The notes under the pieces were generated by a model. The model ran no database searches. It worked only from the letters and a program-made list of their open reading frames with translations, and was not told the DNA's origin. A program made the position numbers and the translations under genes. From Rhizobium sullae (GTDB taxonomy: Bacteria > Pseudomonadota > Alphaproteobacteria > Rhizobiales > Rhizobiaceae): a DNA stretch of 64,000 bases. The stretch spans positions 1,612,001-1,676,000 of the forward strand of contig NZ_CP104144.1 of the NCBI RefSeq assembly GCF_025200715.1, given 5' to 3'. This document shows positions 26,635 through 34,913 of the stretch, one piece after another. How positions within the stretch are numbered: the first letter of the stretch is position 1; each line of letters starts with the position of its first letter.

Positions 26635-26644
26635 GAACCGGTTC
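26635..26644. promoter_or_regulatory. LacI operator copy 2, upstream of the lacI start
   Basis: GAACCGGTTC, followed by GAT, lies 7 bp upstream of the lacI ATG at 26652. Its centre is 153 bp from copy 1. Two identical operators bracketing a divergent promoter region suit cooperative binding or looping by the LacI protein, repressing both itself and the fucoside operon. Confidence 0.65.
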
Positions 26645-26651
26645 GATCATA

Positions 26652-27659
26652 ATGGCAACCATCCGAGATGTCGCGCGCCTTGCGGGAGTTTCGATCTCGA
26701 CCGTCTCGCTCGCGCTGAACAGCCCGAAGCGGGTCGGGATCGAGACGCTCGACCGCATCCAGCAGGCCGTAAAAGCAACCGGTTATCGTATCGACCCGGT
26801 GGCCCAGACCCTGGCACGGGGACGCAGCTCGCTGATCGGCTTTGTCTCGGCCAATCTGGGCAACATGTTCTTTGGCGACATCCGCCGCGAGATAGAACAC
26901 CAGGCGCTGGACAACGGCTATTTCGTCCTGATCGCCGACTCCTCCGGTAAGGCGGACCTCGAGCGGGCGTTGCTGGAGCGGCTGGAAGCGCAGAGGATGG
27001 CCGGCATCGTGCTGGCTGCAAACGGGCGCGGGAACGACTACGCCGCATTCCTGCGCGACTTCAAGATACCCATCGTGATGTTCGACCAGAAGGTGGAAGG
27101 CGCCGAGCGCGATTTCGTCGGCTCCGACAACCCGCTCACCACCGCCATCCTGACGGAACACCTGCTGCAGCTCGGCCACAGACGCATCGCCTTCATCTCC
27201 GGCCCGGCCGGTCTGCACACCGCCGACGAGCGCCTGAAAGGCTATATGGACACGATGGCCGGTGCCGGCGTGGACGTCGACCCTTCGCTGGTGGTCGAAG
27301 GGGGCTACACCCGGACGGGCGGCTACAGGCAAGCGATGCGCCTGCTCGCCCGCCGCGATCGGCCGACCGCCATCATCGGCGCCAACAACATGATGGGTCT
27401 TGCAGCGCTTCAGGTGATGCAGGAGATGGGCTTCCGCTGCCCGGACGACGTGTCGCTGGCGATGGTCGACGACGTGCCCTGGAGCAGCGTGATCACGCCC
27501 CGCATCACCATGGTGGTGCAGGACGCCCAAAAGCTCGGCGAACTGGCGGCACAGCGCCTGCTGGCAAGAATCCAGAGCTCCGAGGGAGCCGCCGCGCCGC
27601 CGCAGGAACTCATCCTGACGCCGAGATTCGTGCGCGGTGACTCAACCAGGCGTCTTTGA
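26652..27659 (+). CDS. LacI-family regulator of the fucoside operon
   Basis: A 335-residue regulator with HTH MATIRDVARLAGVSISTVSL and hinge IDPVAQTLARGRSSLIG, followed by a sugar-binding-type effector domain (FVSANLGNMFFGDI; GANNMMGLAALQVM; VSLAMVDDVPW). The start at 26652 gives the exact N-terminus of the family; there is no strong ribosome-binding site, which suggests low expression. It is divergent from the fucosidase operon, with one of two identical palindromes just upstream of its ATG. The inducer is likely to be L-fucose or the imported fucoside. Confidence 0.94.
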   Translation: MATIRDVARLAGVSISTVSLALNSPKRVGIETLDRIQQAVKATGYRIDPVAQTLARGRSSLIGFVSANLGNMFFGDIRREIEHQALDNGYFVLIADSSGKADLERALLERLEAQRMAGIVLAANGRGNDYAAFLRDFKIPIVMFDQKVEGAERDFVGSDNPLTTAILTEHLLQLGHRRIAFISGPAGLHTADERLKGYMDTMAGAGVDVDPSLVVEGGYTRTGGYRQAMRLLARRDRPTAIIGANNMMGLAALQVMQEMGFRCPDDVSLAMVDDVPWSSVITPRITMVVQDAQKLGELAAQRLLARIQSSEGAAAPPQELILTPRFVRGDSTRRL

Positions 27660-27808
27660 CGTGTTTCCAGAAAAACTGAGATGCTGTCGGGTGCTCGTAC
27701 CAGGCTGATCGGCGGGTGTCGATCGATCCGTGGGATGGACAATGCGCATGCCGCGCGCCGGCAGGCGCCCGCCATCAATGCAGACTTTCTGTGTCATGGG
27801 CATTCCAA

Positions 27809-28462
27809 CTAAAGGTAAGCCGCGTTGTGAAAGTCGATCTCCAGCTGCTGGACCCGGCCGAAGATGGCGCTGAGCCGAGTGCGTTCGGCAGGATCGAGGC
27901 TGTCGCCCGCGAGATCCAGTTCGGTCTTCAACCAGCGCGCCTGGGCGGCGAAATCCTCGTGTGCGTGGAGGTCCACCCATTCCTTGAGCAACGGATCGCT
28001 GATCCGGCACTCGGCGGCCTGCCTGGACCAGGTCCAGTACATCCATTCGGCTGCGAACATTGCGGCGATCGTATCGAGGAATTTTCCGGACCTTGCAGAT
28101 TCCAGCATGCCGTCGCGGAAGGCTGCCACCTCCGGACGATTGGTGTCGAAGGCGGAGGGATCGATCCTGCGCAAATTGAACGTCTTCTCGAAATAGGCGA
28201 TCTGCTGATTGGCAAGCGCATCCAGCACGCCGATCAGCCACCGTTTCTGCGCGATGGTCGCGGCCTCGGCCATCGCGTGGGCGAAGATCGAAATGGCCGT
28301 GTCTACGAAGTCGCCTTCGTAAACAAGGTACCGGTCGAAGACTTCCTTCGACAGCCGGTCCGCCTTGATGTCCTCGACAAAGCGGTGACTGACCATCGCC
28401 TCGAAGACGGCGCGGTTTTCCCGGATGACCTGGTCCGAAAGGCTCTCCAACGTGCGGCTCAT
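27809..28462 (-). CDS. TenA-like protein without the catalytic Cys (TenA_E type)
   Basis: A 217-residue all-helical TenA/THI-4 fold protein. Aligned by eye with thiaminase II, the active-site PCYWLY block is replaced by FAAEWMYW, so the nucleophilic Cys is missing, and the pyrimidine-binding Asp of QDSYYL is replaced in VYEGDFV. The late Glu in the C-terminal helix is kept. TenA_E proteins use Glu instead of Cys and act on amino-pyrimidine compounds, but this copy sits in a sugar-type operon with no thiamine gene nearby. Its ATG at 28462 shares one base with the BtpA-like gene stop (TGATG), so the two are coupled. A 53-codon frame downstream (27642-27803) is not called. Confidence 0.85.
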   Translation of the reverse strand: MSRTLESLSDQVIRENRAVFEAMVSHRFVEDIKADRLSKEVFDRYLVYEGDFVDTAISIFAHAMAEAATIAQKRWLIGVLDALANQQIAYFEKTFNLRRIDPSAFDTNRPEVAAFRDGMLESARSGKFLDTIAAMFAAEWMYWTWSRQAAECRISDPLLKEWVDLHAHEDFAAQARWLKTELDLAGDSLDPAERTRLSAIFGRVQQLEIDFHNAAYL

Positions 28463-29301
28463 CACTTCAATGCCGGTGCGGCCGCGGCGACGAAAGCCTT
28501 GACCCGTTCGATGTCCACCGGGCTCCACCACACGCCGCCATGCTTCAGCGACGACGCGACGATGACGCCGTTGGTACGCTTTAGGATCTCGACGATATTC
28601 TCCTTGCTGACACCCGACCCGACCAGCAACGGCAACTGGGTGGCGGCGCCGATCTCCTCAATCTCCTCGATGCTCGCCGTGCTGCCGGTGCGCTGGCCGG
28701 TGGCGATGACGGCATCGGCATCGAAAAAAGCGAGGTCGCGGGTCAACTCCTGGATCGTGCGGTCGGCCGTTATGGCATGGGCGCCGTGCTTGACGTGGCT
28801 GTCGGCGAAAACGCGGATATGTTCGGCTCGCAGCATGGAGCGGTAACGCATCGCTTCAGCCGCGCGTCCTTCCATGAAACCCTCATTCGCCACATAGGCA
28901 TTGGCCCACTGGTTGACACGGATGAACTTCGCGCCGCCGGCCATGGCTATTGCGAACGATGGGATCGGCGCATTCGCGAGGACGTTGATCCCGAGGGGGA
29001 CGCCGACGGCGCGGGCGATGCGATCGGTGATGACCGACATGAAGGCCGCGGTCTCGGGGCCGATATCCTCCGGCTTCGAGAAAGGGATGTCGCCATGGTT
29101 TTCGATGATCAGGCCATGCATGCCGCCTTCAATCAGGGCCTCCGCATCACGCATGCAGGCGTCGTAGATGGCGTTCATCTCCTCACCACGATAGCGCGGC
29201 GCTCCGGGGAAGGCGGGGCAATGGATCATGCCGATCAGCGCCTTGTCAGTCCCGAATATTTCCCGTATGGCGCTTGAGGTCTTGTCGGATATTTCCTGCA
29301 T
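28462..29301 (-). CDS. BtpA/SgcQ family protein
   Basis: A 279-residue protein of the BtpA family (predicted TIM barrel). Key blocks are ALIGMIHCPAFPGAPRYRG, GLIIENHGDIPF, GINVLANAPIPSFAIA, FIRVNQWANAYV, VFADSHVKHGAHAI and the phosphate-type loop LPLLVGSGVSKENI. The name comes from a cyanobacterial photosystem I factor, but heterotrophs carry it in sugar operons (SgcQ in E. coli sgc), where it is presumed to be an enzyme. Here it precedes tenA-like, and its start codon is only 25 bp from the divergent pfkB start. The glycine-rich phosphate-like loop suits a phosphorylated sugar substrate, perhaps the product of the PfkB kinase; this is inference. Confidence 0.88.
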   Translation of the reverse strand: MQEISDKTSSAIREIFGTDKALIGMIHCPAFPGAPRYRGEEMNAIYDACMRDAEALIEGGMHGLIIENHGDIPFSKPEDIGPETAAFMSVITDRIARAVGVPLGINVLANAPIPSFAIAMAGGAKFIRVNQWANAYVANEGFMEGRAAEAMRYRSMLRAEHIRVFADSHVKHGAHAITADRTIQELTRDLAFFDADAVIATGQRTGSTASIEEIEEIGAATQLPLLVGSGVSKENIVEILKRTNGVIVASSLKHGGVWWSPVDIERVKAFVAAAAPALK

Positions 29302-29326
29302 CTGTTTCCCTTTTCGAAAGCCAGTT

Positions 29327-30223
29327 ATGCGTGCTTATGTCATCGGCAACGTCACAGTGGACGAAACTATTTCCGTATCGGCCATGCCAGAGGCAGGCGC
29401 CTCGATCCTTGGCCGCGAGGAGACCCGTGATCTGGGCGGCAAGGGTGCGAACCAGGCCGTGGTGATGGGCCGCGCAGGCCTTGCCGTTACGCTGGTTGCG
29501 GCCGTCGGCGAAGATTTTCGCGCCGAGACCATCCGCAGCCAGTTGGCCGAAGAGCCAGTCGAGGCCAGACTGATCCAGCTGGCCGGCAAGGCAAGCGATT
29601 TCTCCATCATCTTCACGACCCCCGACGGTGAGAACGCCATTGTCACGACCACGGATTCGGCCGGTTCGCTGACGCTTGCGGAGGCGGTCACTCCGCTTGC
29701 CGAAAGCATCCCCGGCGATCTCCTCGTTCTGCAAGGCAATCTCACCGACGAGGTTACCCGCGGCATCCTTGAAGAAGCCAGGCATCGCCAGCTGCTCACA
29801 GCCTTCAACCCATCCCCCCTTCGCCCCTTCTTCACCGGCCTCTGGCCGCTCATCGATATTGCCTTTCTGAATAAAGGCGAGGCCGAGAGCCTGACCGGAG
29901 CCGCAGGCCAAGCTGCCGCCTCGGCCCTGATCTCCGCGGGGGTCAAACACGTGGTCCTGACCCTCGGCGGCGAAGGCGCGATGCTGGCAAGCGAAAGCGG
30001 CGCGCTGACGATCCCGGCGACACCCGCTAGCGTCATCGATACGACAGGTGCTGGCGACACGTTCATGGGCGTCACGCTCGCGTCTGCTGCCTTGCGGGGC
30101 GTGCCGCTCGACGCACGCGCCGTAAGGCACGCGACCGCCGCCGCTGCCCTCACCGTCAGCCGACGGGGAACCCGATCTGCGTTTCCCACCAAGGCCGAGC
30201 TTCATTCCATTCTCGCCGGCTGA
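29327..30223 (+). CDS. PfkB-family carbohydrate kinase (ribokinase-like)
   Basis: A 298-residue ribokinase-fold kinase. The N-terminal signature LGGKGANQAVVMGRAGL is present, with the C-terminal DTTGAGDTFMGV motif holding the catalytic Asp and anion hole; KHVVLTLGGEGAM is the nucleotide strand. The start ATG at 29327 matches the family (MRAYVIGNVTVDET), though the ribosome-binding site is weak. The substrate is probably a sugar or nucleoside taken up by the neighbouring CUT2 system. It is divergent from the BtpA/TenA pair and convergent with the GATase-like gene (4-bp gap), so it sits in the centre of the unassigned island. Confidence 0.92.
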   Translation: MRAYVIGNVTVDETISVSAMPEAGASILGREETRDLGGKGANQAVVMGRAGLAVTLVAAVGEDFRAETIRSQLAEEPVEARLIQLAGKASDFSIIFTTPDGENAIVTTTDSAGSLTLAEAVTPLAESIPGDLLVLQGNLTDEVTRGILEEARHRQLLTAFNPSPLRPFFTGLWPLIDIAFLNKGEAESLTGAAGQAAASALISAGVKHVVLTLGGEGAMLASESGALTIPATPASVIDTTGAGDTFMGVTLASAALRGVPLDARAVRHATAAAALTVSRRGTRSAFPTKAELHSILAG

Positions 30224-30227
30224 TCCT

Positions 30228-30998
30228 TCAGCGCGCCTCCGTCATCCAGGCAAGAAGATTGATCCACAAGCGTCCATAGCCCTTCCATTCGCAGAAAGCC
30301 GGCGACAGCCAGTGAGGGCCGATGTCGGAGGTCCAGGCGGCCGTGCGGCCCTTGCCGTGCGAACCGATTACCAGCAACGGATGGCTCCCTTGATCCTCTG
30401 GCAGACGGGCAAGCACCTCAACATCGGGGCGGTCGCGCAGTTCCACCTCGTTGACGCCAAGGAGCAGCGGCCATTCGCCGTCAAGGCCGGCCATGACGGG
30501 ATGCTCCGGCTTCAGCACAACGGCGGTCGAGCCCTCTGGCATTTCGACGCGGTCGTCATAGGCAAGGCAGGTGACCGGCAGGGCATCTTCAACCGGCGTG
30601 CGGCGCCAGCGCGCCTTGCCGTCGATGCCCTGGAACGAGAAGTAGCCGCCGACCATCAGCAGGCCGCCGCCTTTTTCGACCCAGGCCTTGATGAGCTTCA
30701 GCCGGTTCGGCACCGTCTTCGAATGCAACCAGACCGCTGGCGGCAGCAGCAGCGAGTTTGCCCCGATATCGGAAAGGATGATCGCATCATAGGCGTCGAG
30801 CCCGGCCATTTCGAAGGGGAATTTTTCGACGGCCTCATGCGCCGGCATATAAGTCAGTTCGAACTCGCTGCCTTCGAGCGCCTTTACCAGCGGCTCGGCG
30901 CCCAGATGGAAGGTGACGCTGCCGAACTGGTCGAAACCCTTGTAATGGGTTGCCGAGCTGACCCAGCTTTCACCGACGAGGAGCACTTTCTTTGTCAT
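30228..30998 (-). CDS. GATase1-like (class I glutamine amidotransferase-like) protein
   Basis: A 256-residue flavodoxin-like protein resembling the GATase1_like/DUF1355 group. The first strand is KKVLLVGESWVSSATHYKGFD; YDAIILSDIGANSLLLPP and EKGGGLLMVGGYFSFQG are the core strands, and WTSDIGPHWLSP is the conserved C-terminal block. The nucleophile Cys of true glutamine amidotransferases is not visible in the usual turn, so an amidotransferase reaction is doubtful. It is the last gene of the minus-strand operon lacI-CUT2-phosphotriesterase, 42 bp after the latter. Two direct 9-bp repeats (31001-31009 and 31011-31019) precede its start codon. Function unknown. Confidence 0.82.
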   Translation of the reverse strand: MTKKVLLVGESWVSSATHYKGFDQFGSVTFHLGAEPLVKALEGSEFELTYMPAHEAVEKFPFEMAGLDAYDAIILSDIGANSLLLPPAVWLHSKTVPNRLKLIKAWVEKGGGLLMVGGYFSFQGIDGKARWRRTPVEDALPVTCLAYDDRVEMPEGSTAVVLKPEHPVMAGLDGEWPLLLGVNEVELRDRPDVEVLARLPEDQGSHPLLVIGSHGKGRTAAWTSDIGPHWLSPAFCEWKGYGRLWINLLAWMTEAR

Positions 30999-31040
30999 TG
31001 TCTTACCGTATCTTACCGTTTCTTTGAGGAGTTCCGGCCG

Positions 31041-32108
31041 TCAGGCAGAGGCTTGGAAGACCGAACGCGGGTTGTCGCGCATCATCCGGCCGATGACCGC
31101 GTCATCGAGGCCATGCCGTTTCAGGCGCGGCAGGAAATGTTTGAGAATATAGGCATAGCCGTTGCCGCCGTATTTCGTCAGCATCATCTTCAGGAAGACG
31201 TCATGGGAGAGCAGGACGCGGTCGCCATGCCCCATCCCCACGAGCCTGGCGATGGCGCGCGCGGCCTCCTCGTCGCTCGGGCACTGCACCTGCTGGTCCC
31301 CATAGAAGAAATCCATGCCGATCATGTCATACTCCAGGAATGCGCCGCGCGACGCGATCTCGCTCTGATAGCCGAGATCGTCATGCGACGGGTTCATGTG
31401 GCAAAGTACGGTGTGGCGAAGATCGCCGCCCTCTTCCGCCACGATGTCGAGCACCTTGTGGCCGAGTCGGAACCAGCCGGGCAGATGCACCATCAGTGGA
31501 AGGCCTGTGCGGCGATGAGCCTGGGCCGCACCGCGCAGCGACTTTTCTTCCTCCGCTGTGAAATCGGAAGAAACGCCAATCTCGCCGATTAGGCCGATCC
31601 TCACATCCGTGCCGTCAGCACCCTCGATCGCCTCGCGGACGATCTCGTCGGCGATTTGCGTCACACCCATGCCCGCCACCTTGGCCGGATGCGACGAGGC
31701 GAGATAGTAGCCCGCACCCATCACGATATTGAGCCCCGTCGACTTGGCTATGCGTCGGAGCGCCAGCGGGTCGCGGCCGATGCCCTGGCATGTCGGCTCG
31801 ACGACCGTCCTGCCGCCTTCTCTCGCGAAATCCTTGAGCTCGACGATCGCCAGCGCCTCGTCGTCCAGCGTTATATTGTGCTTGTTGACGAACGGATCCT
31901 GGCGGAGCTCACCGAGGATTTCCATGCACACGAAGCCGTCGGCGAGATATTGCCGCTCCGGCGTCTTCGGCGCATGCCACCAGCAGCGGCAGTCGTTGAG
32001 GATATGCTCGTGCATCAGCGTGACGCCGAGCTCATCGGCCGGAACCGGTCCGGCAACGGTCATCACGTTGCCGGATCGAAGATGGCCTTCAGAGAGTTCG
32101 GCTGCCAT
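31041..32108 (-). CDS. Phosphotriesterase-homology (PHP/lactonase-type) amidohydrolase
   Basis: A 355-residue binuclear metal hydrolase. The HxH motif is in VTLMHEHIL; the bridging acid is Glu in LIGEIGVSSDF, as in E. coli PHP, instead of the carboxylated Lys of true phosphotriesterase; further ligands are His in LPLMVHLPGW and HTVLCHMNPSHDD, and Asp in LLSHDVFLK. Relatives hydrolyse sugar lactones, phosphorylated lactones or esters. The start at 32108 is 3 bp past the permease stop with a GAAAGGG upstream; an in-frame ATG at 32063 is an alternative. Its place in a CUT2 operon suggests it opens a lactone or ester of the imported sugar. Confidence 0.9.
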   Translation of the reverse strand: MAAELSEGHLRSGNVMTVAGPVPADELGVTLMHEHILNDCRCWWHAPKTPERQYLADGFVCMEILGELRQDPFVNKHNITLDDEALAIVELKDFAREGGRTVVEPTCQGIGRDPLALRRIAKSTGLNIVMGAGYYLASSHPAKVAGMGVTQIADEIVREAIEGADGTDVRIGLIGEIGVSSDFTAEEEKSLRGAAQAHRRTGLPLMVHLPGWFRLGHKVLDIVAEEGGDLRHTVLCHMNPSHDDLGYQSEIASRGAFLEYDMIGMDFFYGDQQVQCPSDEEAARAIARLVGMGHGDRVLLSHDVFLKMMLTKYGGNGYAYILKHFLPRLKRHGLDDAVIGRMMRDNPRSVFQASA

Positions 32109-32111
32109 CGA

Positions 32112-33116
32112 TCAGCCCTTTCCCTTGCCGCCGAAACGGAATCTGGTGGTGAAGATGCGGGTATTGAGCCAGATCGCCAGGAGGATGATCGCGCCGGTGA
32201 CGATCTGCGTGAAGAACGGTGAGACATGCATCAGGATGAGTCCATTGCCGATCACCGCGATGGTCAGCGTGCCGAGTACCGTGCCGAGGATCGTACCGCG
32301 ACCGCCCATCAGCGACGTGCCACCGAGCACCACGGCCGCGACCACCTGCAATTCGAAGCCGACGGCCGCGTTCGATGATCCGGAGCCAAGACGTGCAGCG
32401 ATCAATAATCCGGCCAATGCCGACGCCACGCCGGAGACGAGATAGACGGAGGCGACGATCCATTGCGCCGGCATGCCGACGCGGCGGGCCGCTTCCATGT
32501 TGGAGCCGACCGCCACGACCTGCCGTCCATATTTTGTCGAGGAAATTACGACATAACCGATGGCAGCGACGAGAATGGCGATCAACGCCGGCACCGGCAG
32601 CCCCACGAGCTGGCCGCGTCCCAGCCAGAAAAAGCCCGGGACGTCCTTGATCGGGATCGAATATCCCTGGGTCAGATAAAGCGCCAGGCCGCGCAGGATG
32701 GAGAGCCCCGCCAACGTGACGATGAAGGCCGGAATGCCCTGGTAGGCGACGAACCATCCCTGGACGAGACCCATCAGCGCACCAAAGGCCAGCATACCGA
32801 AGACGACGACAGGCCAGGGATAACCCATGGCGAGGATGATCGCCGCCACGGCATTGACGAGCGCCACCTGCGAGCCCACCGACAGATCGATTCCGCCGGT
32901 GACGATGACCAGGGTCATGGCGACTGCCACGACGAGAATCGGCGCCGCCTGGCGTATGACGTTCAGTATGTTCCCGGCCGTCATGAATGTGTCGGTGGTG
33001 ATCGAGAAGAACACCATGCAGGCGAGGAAGAAAGAGGCGATCGAAAGGACCTGCGCATGTTCGCTGACGAAATCGGCAAGCGGCGAGCCCTTGGCGCGTT
33101 CAGTGTAGACTGTCAC
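32112..33116 (-). CDS. CUT2 ABC importer permease, RbsC/FrcC type
   Basis: A 334-residue permease with about eight to ten membrane segments; typical blocks are VTGGIDLSVGSQVAL, AFIVTLAGLSILRGLAL, GVASALAGLLIAARLGSG and LQVVAAVVLGGTSLMGGRGT. A GTG start at 33116 overlaps the ATPase gene by 4 bp (GTGA). It would dimerise to form the channel for the periplasmic binding protein encoded two genes upstream. CUT2 systems import monosaccharides such as ribose, fructose or galactose, and some nucleosides; the substrate here is not known. Confidence 0.95.
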   Translation of the reverse strand: MTVYTERAKGSPLADFVSEHAQVLSIASFFLACMVFFSITTDTFMTAGNILNVIRQAAPILVVAVAMTLVIVTGGIDLSVGSQVALVNAVAAIILAMGYPWPVVVFGMLAFGALMGLVQGWFVAYQGIPAFIVTLAGLSILRGLALYLTQGYSIPIKDVPGFFWLGRGQLVGLPVPALIAILVAAIGYVVISSTKYGRQVVAVGSNMEAARRVGMPAQWIVASVYLVSGVASALAGLLIAARLGSGSSNAAVGFELQVVAAVVLGGTSLMGGRGTILGTVLGTLTIAVIGNGLILMHVSPFFTQIVTGAIILLAIWLNTRIFTTRFRFGGKGKG

Positions 33117-33925
33117 TGTCTTTCCCCTCCGACAATGAGCTTTACCAGATCCTCGAGATTGGTTTTGCCGATATCGCGCTCGGCGACCTTGGTGCCCTCA
33201 TACATGACAGCGATACGGTCACAGACACGGAAAAGGTCCTGCAGACGATGGGTAATGAGCACGACCGAAACGCCCTTCGCCTTGACGCGATTGATGAGCG
33301 AAAGCACGGCTTCCACCTCCGCAACGGCAAGTGCTGAAGTCGGCTCGTCCATGATCAGGACCTTGGGGTTGAAGGAAGCGGCGCGGGCAATTGCAATTGC
33401 CTGGCGCTGGCCGCCGGAGAGCTTTTCGACCTTGGCCGTCAACCTCGGGATACGGATTTCCAAGGCGTCGAGCATCTTGCGCGCTTCGGCAAGCATTGTC
33501 GCACGATCGAGGAAAGGACCCTTGGTGATTTCTCGGCCGAGAAAGAGATTACCGACCACATCGATATGATCGCAGAGGCTCAAGTCCTGGAAGACCATCT
33601 CGATATTGCGCGAGCGAGCCTCGGCGGGGCCGGAAAACCGTACCTCCTCCCCGTCGATCGAGATCGTTCCGCCGTCGGGAATATAGGTCCCGGAGACGAT
33701 CTTGGTGAGTGTTGACTTACCCGCTGCATTGTCGCCGACAAGCCCGAGGCATTCGCCGGGATAGAGGTCGAGGTCGACACCGCGCAACGCCTGGTGCGAG
33801 CCGAAGGTCTTGCGGATATCGCGAAGCGACACGCGCGGCAGTCTTCCCGCCTCCCCGGACTGCCGGGAGAGCATGGCTCCCCCGGCCCCGGAGACAGCGC
33901 TTGAGTGCTGTCCATGCGCGATCAT
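33113..33925 (-). CDS. CUT2 ABC importer ATPase, single-domain FrcA type
   Basis: A 270-residue ATPase with one nucleotide-binding domain instead of the two fused domains of RbsA, as in the rhizobial FrcA group. Walker A is GDNAAGKST (Asn-Ala in place of Gly-Ser, usual in this group), signature LSGGQRQAIAIARA, Walker B VLIMDEPTSALAV and H-loop LITHRLQDL. The ATG overlaps the binding-protein stop by 4 bp (ATGA). It works as a homodimer with the RbsC-type permease. The N-terminal 20 residues are Gly/Ser-rich and poorly conserved, so the true start could be slightly downstream. Confidence 0.94.
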   Translation of the reverse strand: MIAHGQHSSAVSGAGGAMLSRQSGEAGRLPRVSLRDIRKTFGSHQALRGVDLDLYPGECLGLVGDNAAGKSTLTKIVSGTYIPDGGTISIDGEEVRFSGPAEARSRNIEMVFQDLSLCDHIDVVGNLFLGREITKGPFLDRATMLAEARKMLDALEIRIPRLTAKVEKLSGGQRQAIAIARAASFNPKVLIMDEPTSALAVAEVEAVLSLINRVKAKGVSVVLITHRLQDLFRVCDRIAVMYEGTKVAERDIGKTNLEDLVKLIVGGERQ

Positions 33926-34878
33926 TTAAAAACGGCCCTATAAGGTTCGACATTCTCCTTGGTGACGATGGTGACCGGAATGGCGATGTTTTTCTCGACC
34001 GAACCGCCGTCCGAAATCTTCTTCAAGGCATCGACGGCAGCAGCACCCATGGCTGCCGGATCCTGCTGGATCACGGCTGCGACGTAACCTGCGTCGATGC
34101 CGGCGATCGCCTGGGCGGTTAGATCCCAGCCGAACACCTTGATGGTGTCCTGTTTGCCCTGGCTTTCAACAGCTGCGATGGCGCCCATCAGCGCCGGTTC
34201 GCCGGTCGCATAGACCGCCGTCATGTCCGGATTGCCGGTAATCAGGTTTTCAGCGGCGGCCAGCGCATTGTCTTGGATGTTCTGGCCGTCGACTACGCCT
34301 GCCTTTTCAATACCGGAGACACCTTCTAATGTCTTTTCGAAGCCTTCCTGGCGGACGTTCTGGATGAACGAATTCAGCGCGCCGACGACGCCGATCTTCA
34401 CCTTGCCGTCCATGTTTGCCTTGACATAGTCGAGGAAGAACTTGCCCATGTCGGCGCCGGCCTTGGCATTGTCGACACCAATCTGTGCTTTTTGCGGGCC
34501 GTCGGGGAGGATGGCGTCGATCGCCACGACGGGGATGCCGGCGTCTGCCGCCTGCTTGACGGCCGGCATGATGCCGTTGACGTCGATGGCAACGACAGCA
34601 AGGCCGGCGACCTTTTGCTGGATGTAGGTTTCGATCGCGCTGTTTTGGGCAGCCGGATCGTTGTTGGCGTTGAAGATCACGAGTTTTGCGCCTGCGGCAT
34701 CAGCCGCCTTCTGGGCGCCCTCGTTCATCTGGTTGAAGAACAATGCCTGCTGGTTGATCTGCACCAGCGCGAAGGTTTTTTCCTGCGCCTTTGCGCCAAG
34801 CCCTGCGAGCGAGGCGGCTGCCAGTGCCGTGAAGCCGAGTGCGACTGTAAATGTTCTGCGTTTGATCGTCCGGTTCAT
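33922..34878 (-). CDS. CUT2 periplasmic sugar-binding protein, RbsB type
   Basis: A 318-residue type I periplasmic binding protein. The signal region MNRTIKRRTFTVALGF carries a twin-arginine-like pair before a hydrophobic stretch ending AKAQ near residue 31. Mature blocks include FNQMNEGAQKAADAAGAKLVIFNANNDPAAQNSAIE, IPVVAIDAIL, AVYATGEPALMGAI and IKVFGWDLTAQAI. GAGGAT upstream supports the ATG at 34878. It follows the lacI gene by 35 bp and probably shares its transcript. The ligand is unassigned; it resembles ribose/xylose-type sensors. Confidence 0.93.
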   Translation of the reverse strand: MNRTIKRRTFTVALGFTALAAASLAGLGAKAQEKTFALVQINQQALFFNQMNEGAQKAADAAGAKLVIFNANNDPAAQNSAIETYIQQKVAGLAVVAIDVNGIMPAVKQAADAGIPVVAIDAILPDGPQKAQIGVDNAKAGADMGKFFLDYVKANMDGKVKIGVVGALNSFIQNVRQEGFEKTLEGVSGIEKAGVVDGQNIQDNALAAAENLITGNPDMTAVYATGEPALMGAIAAVESQGKQDTIKVFGWDLTAQAIAGIDAGYVAAVIQQDPAAMGAAAVDALKKISDGGSVEKNIAIPVTIVTKENVEPYRAVFK

Positions 34879-34913
34879 GTTCTCATCCTCTGGTTCTTTT
34901 TTGTCCATTGCAT

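Noticed and set aside
27642..27803. 53-codon minus-strand frame after the TenA-like gene
   Set aside because: It begins MPMTQKVCIDGG and has plausible codons, but overlaps the 3' end of lacI and matches no family I know; kept only as a note.
27660..29330. Possible TPP riboswitch near the TenA-like gene
   Set aside because: I found no CUGAGA/thi-box core or P1-P5 arrangement upstream of btpA or tenA-like.
30312..31592. 426-codon open frame on the plus strand
   Set aside because: Antisense to the GATase-like and phosphotriesterase-like genes, both supported by motifs.
32463..33569. 368-codon open frame on the plus strand
   Set aside because: Antisense to the CUT2 permease and ATPase; rich in His/Arg/Asp without domains.
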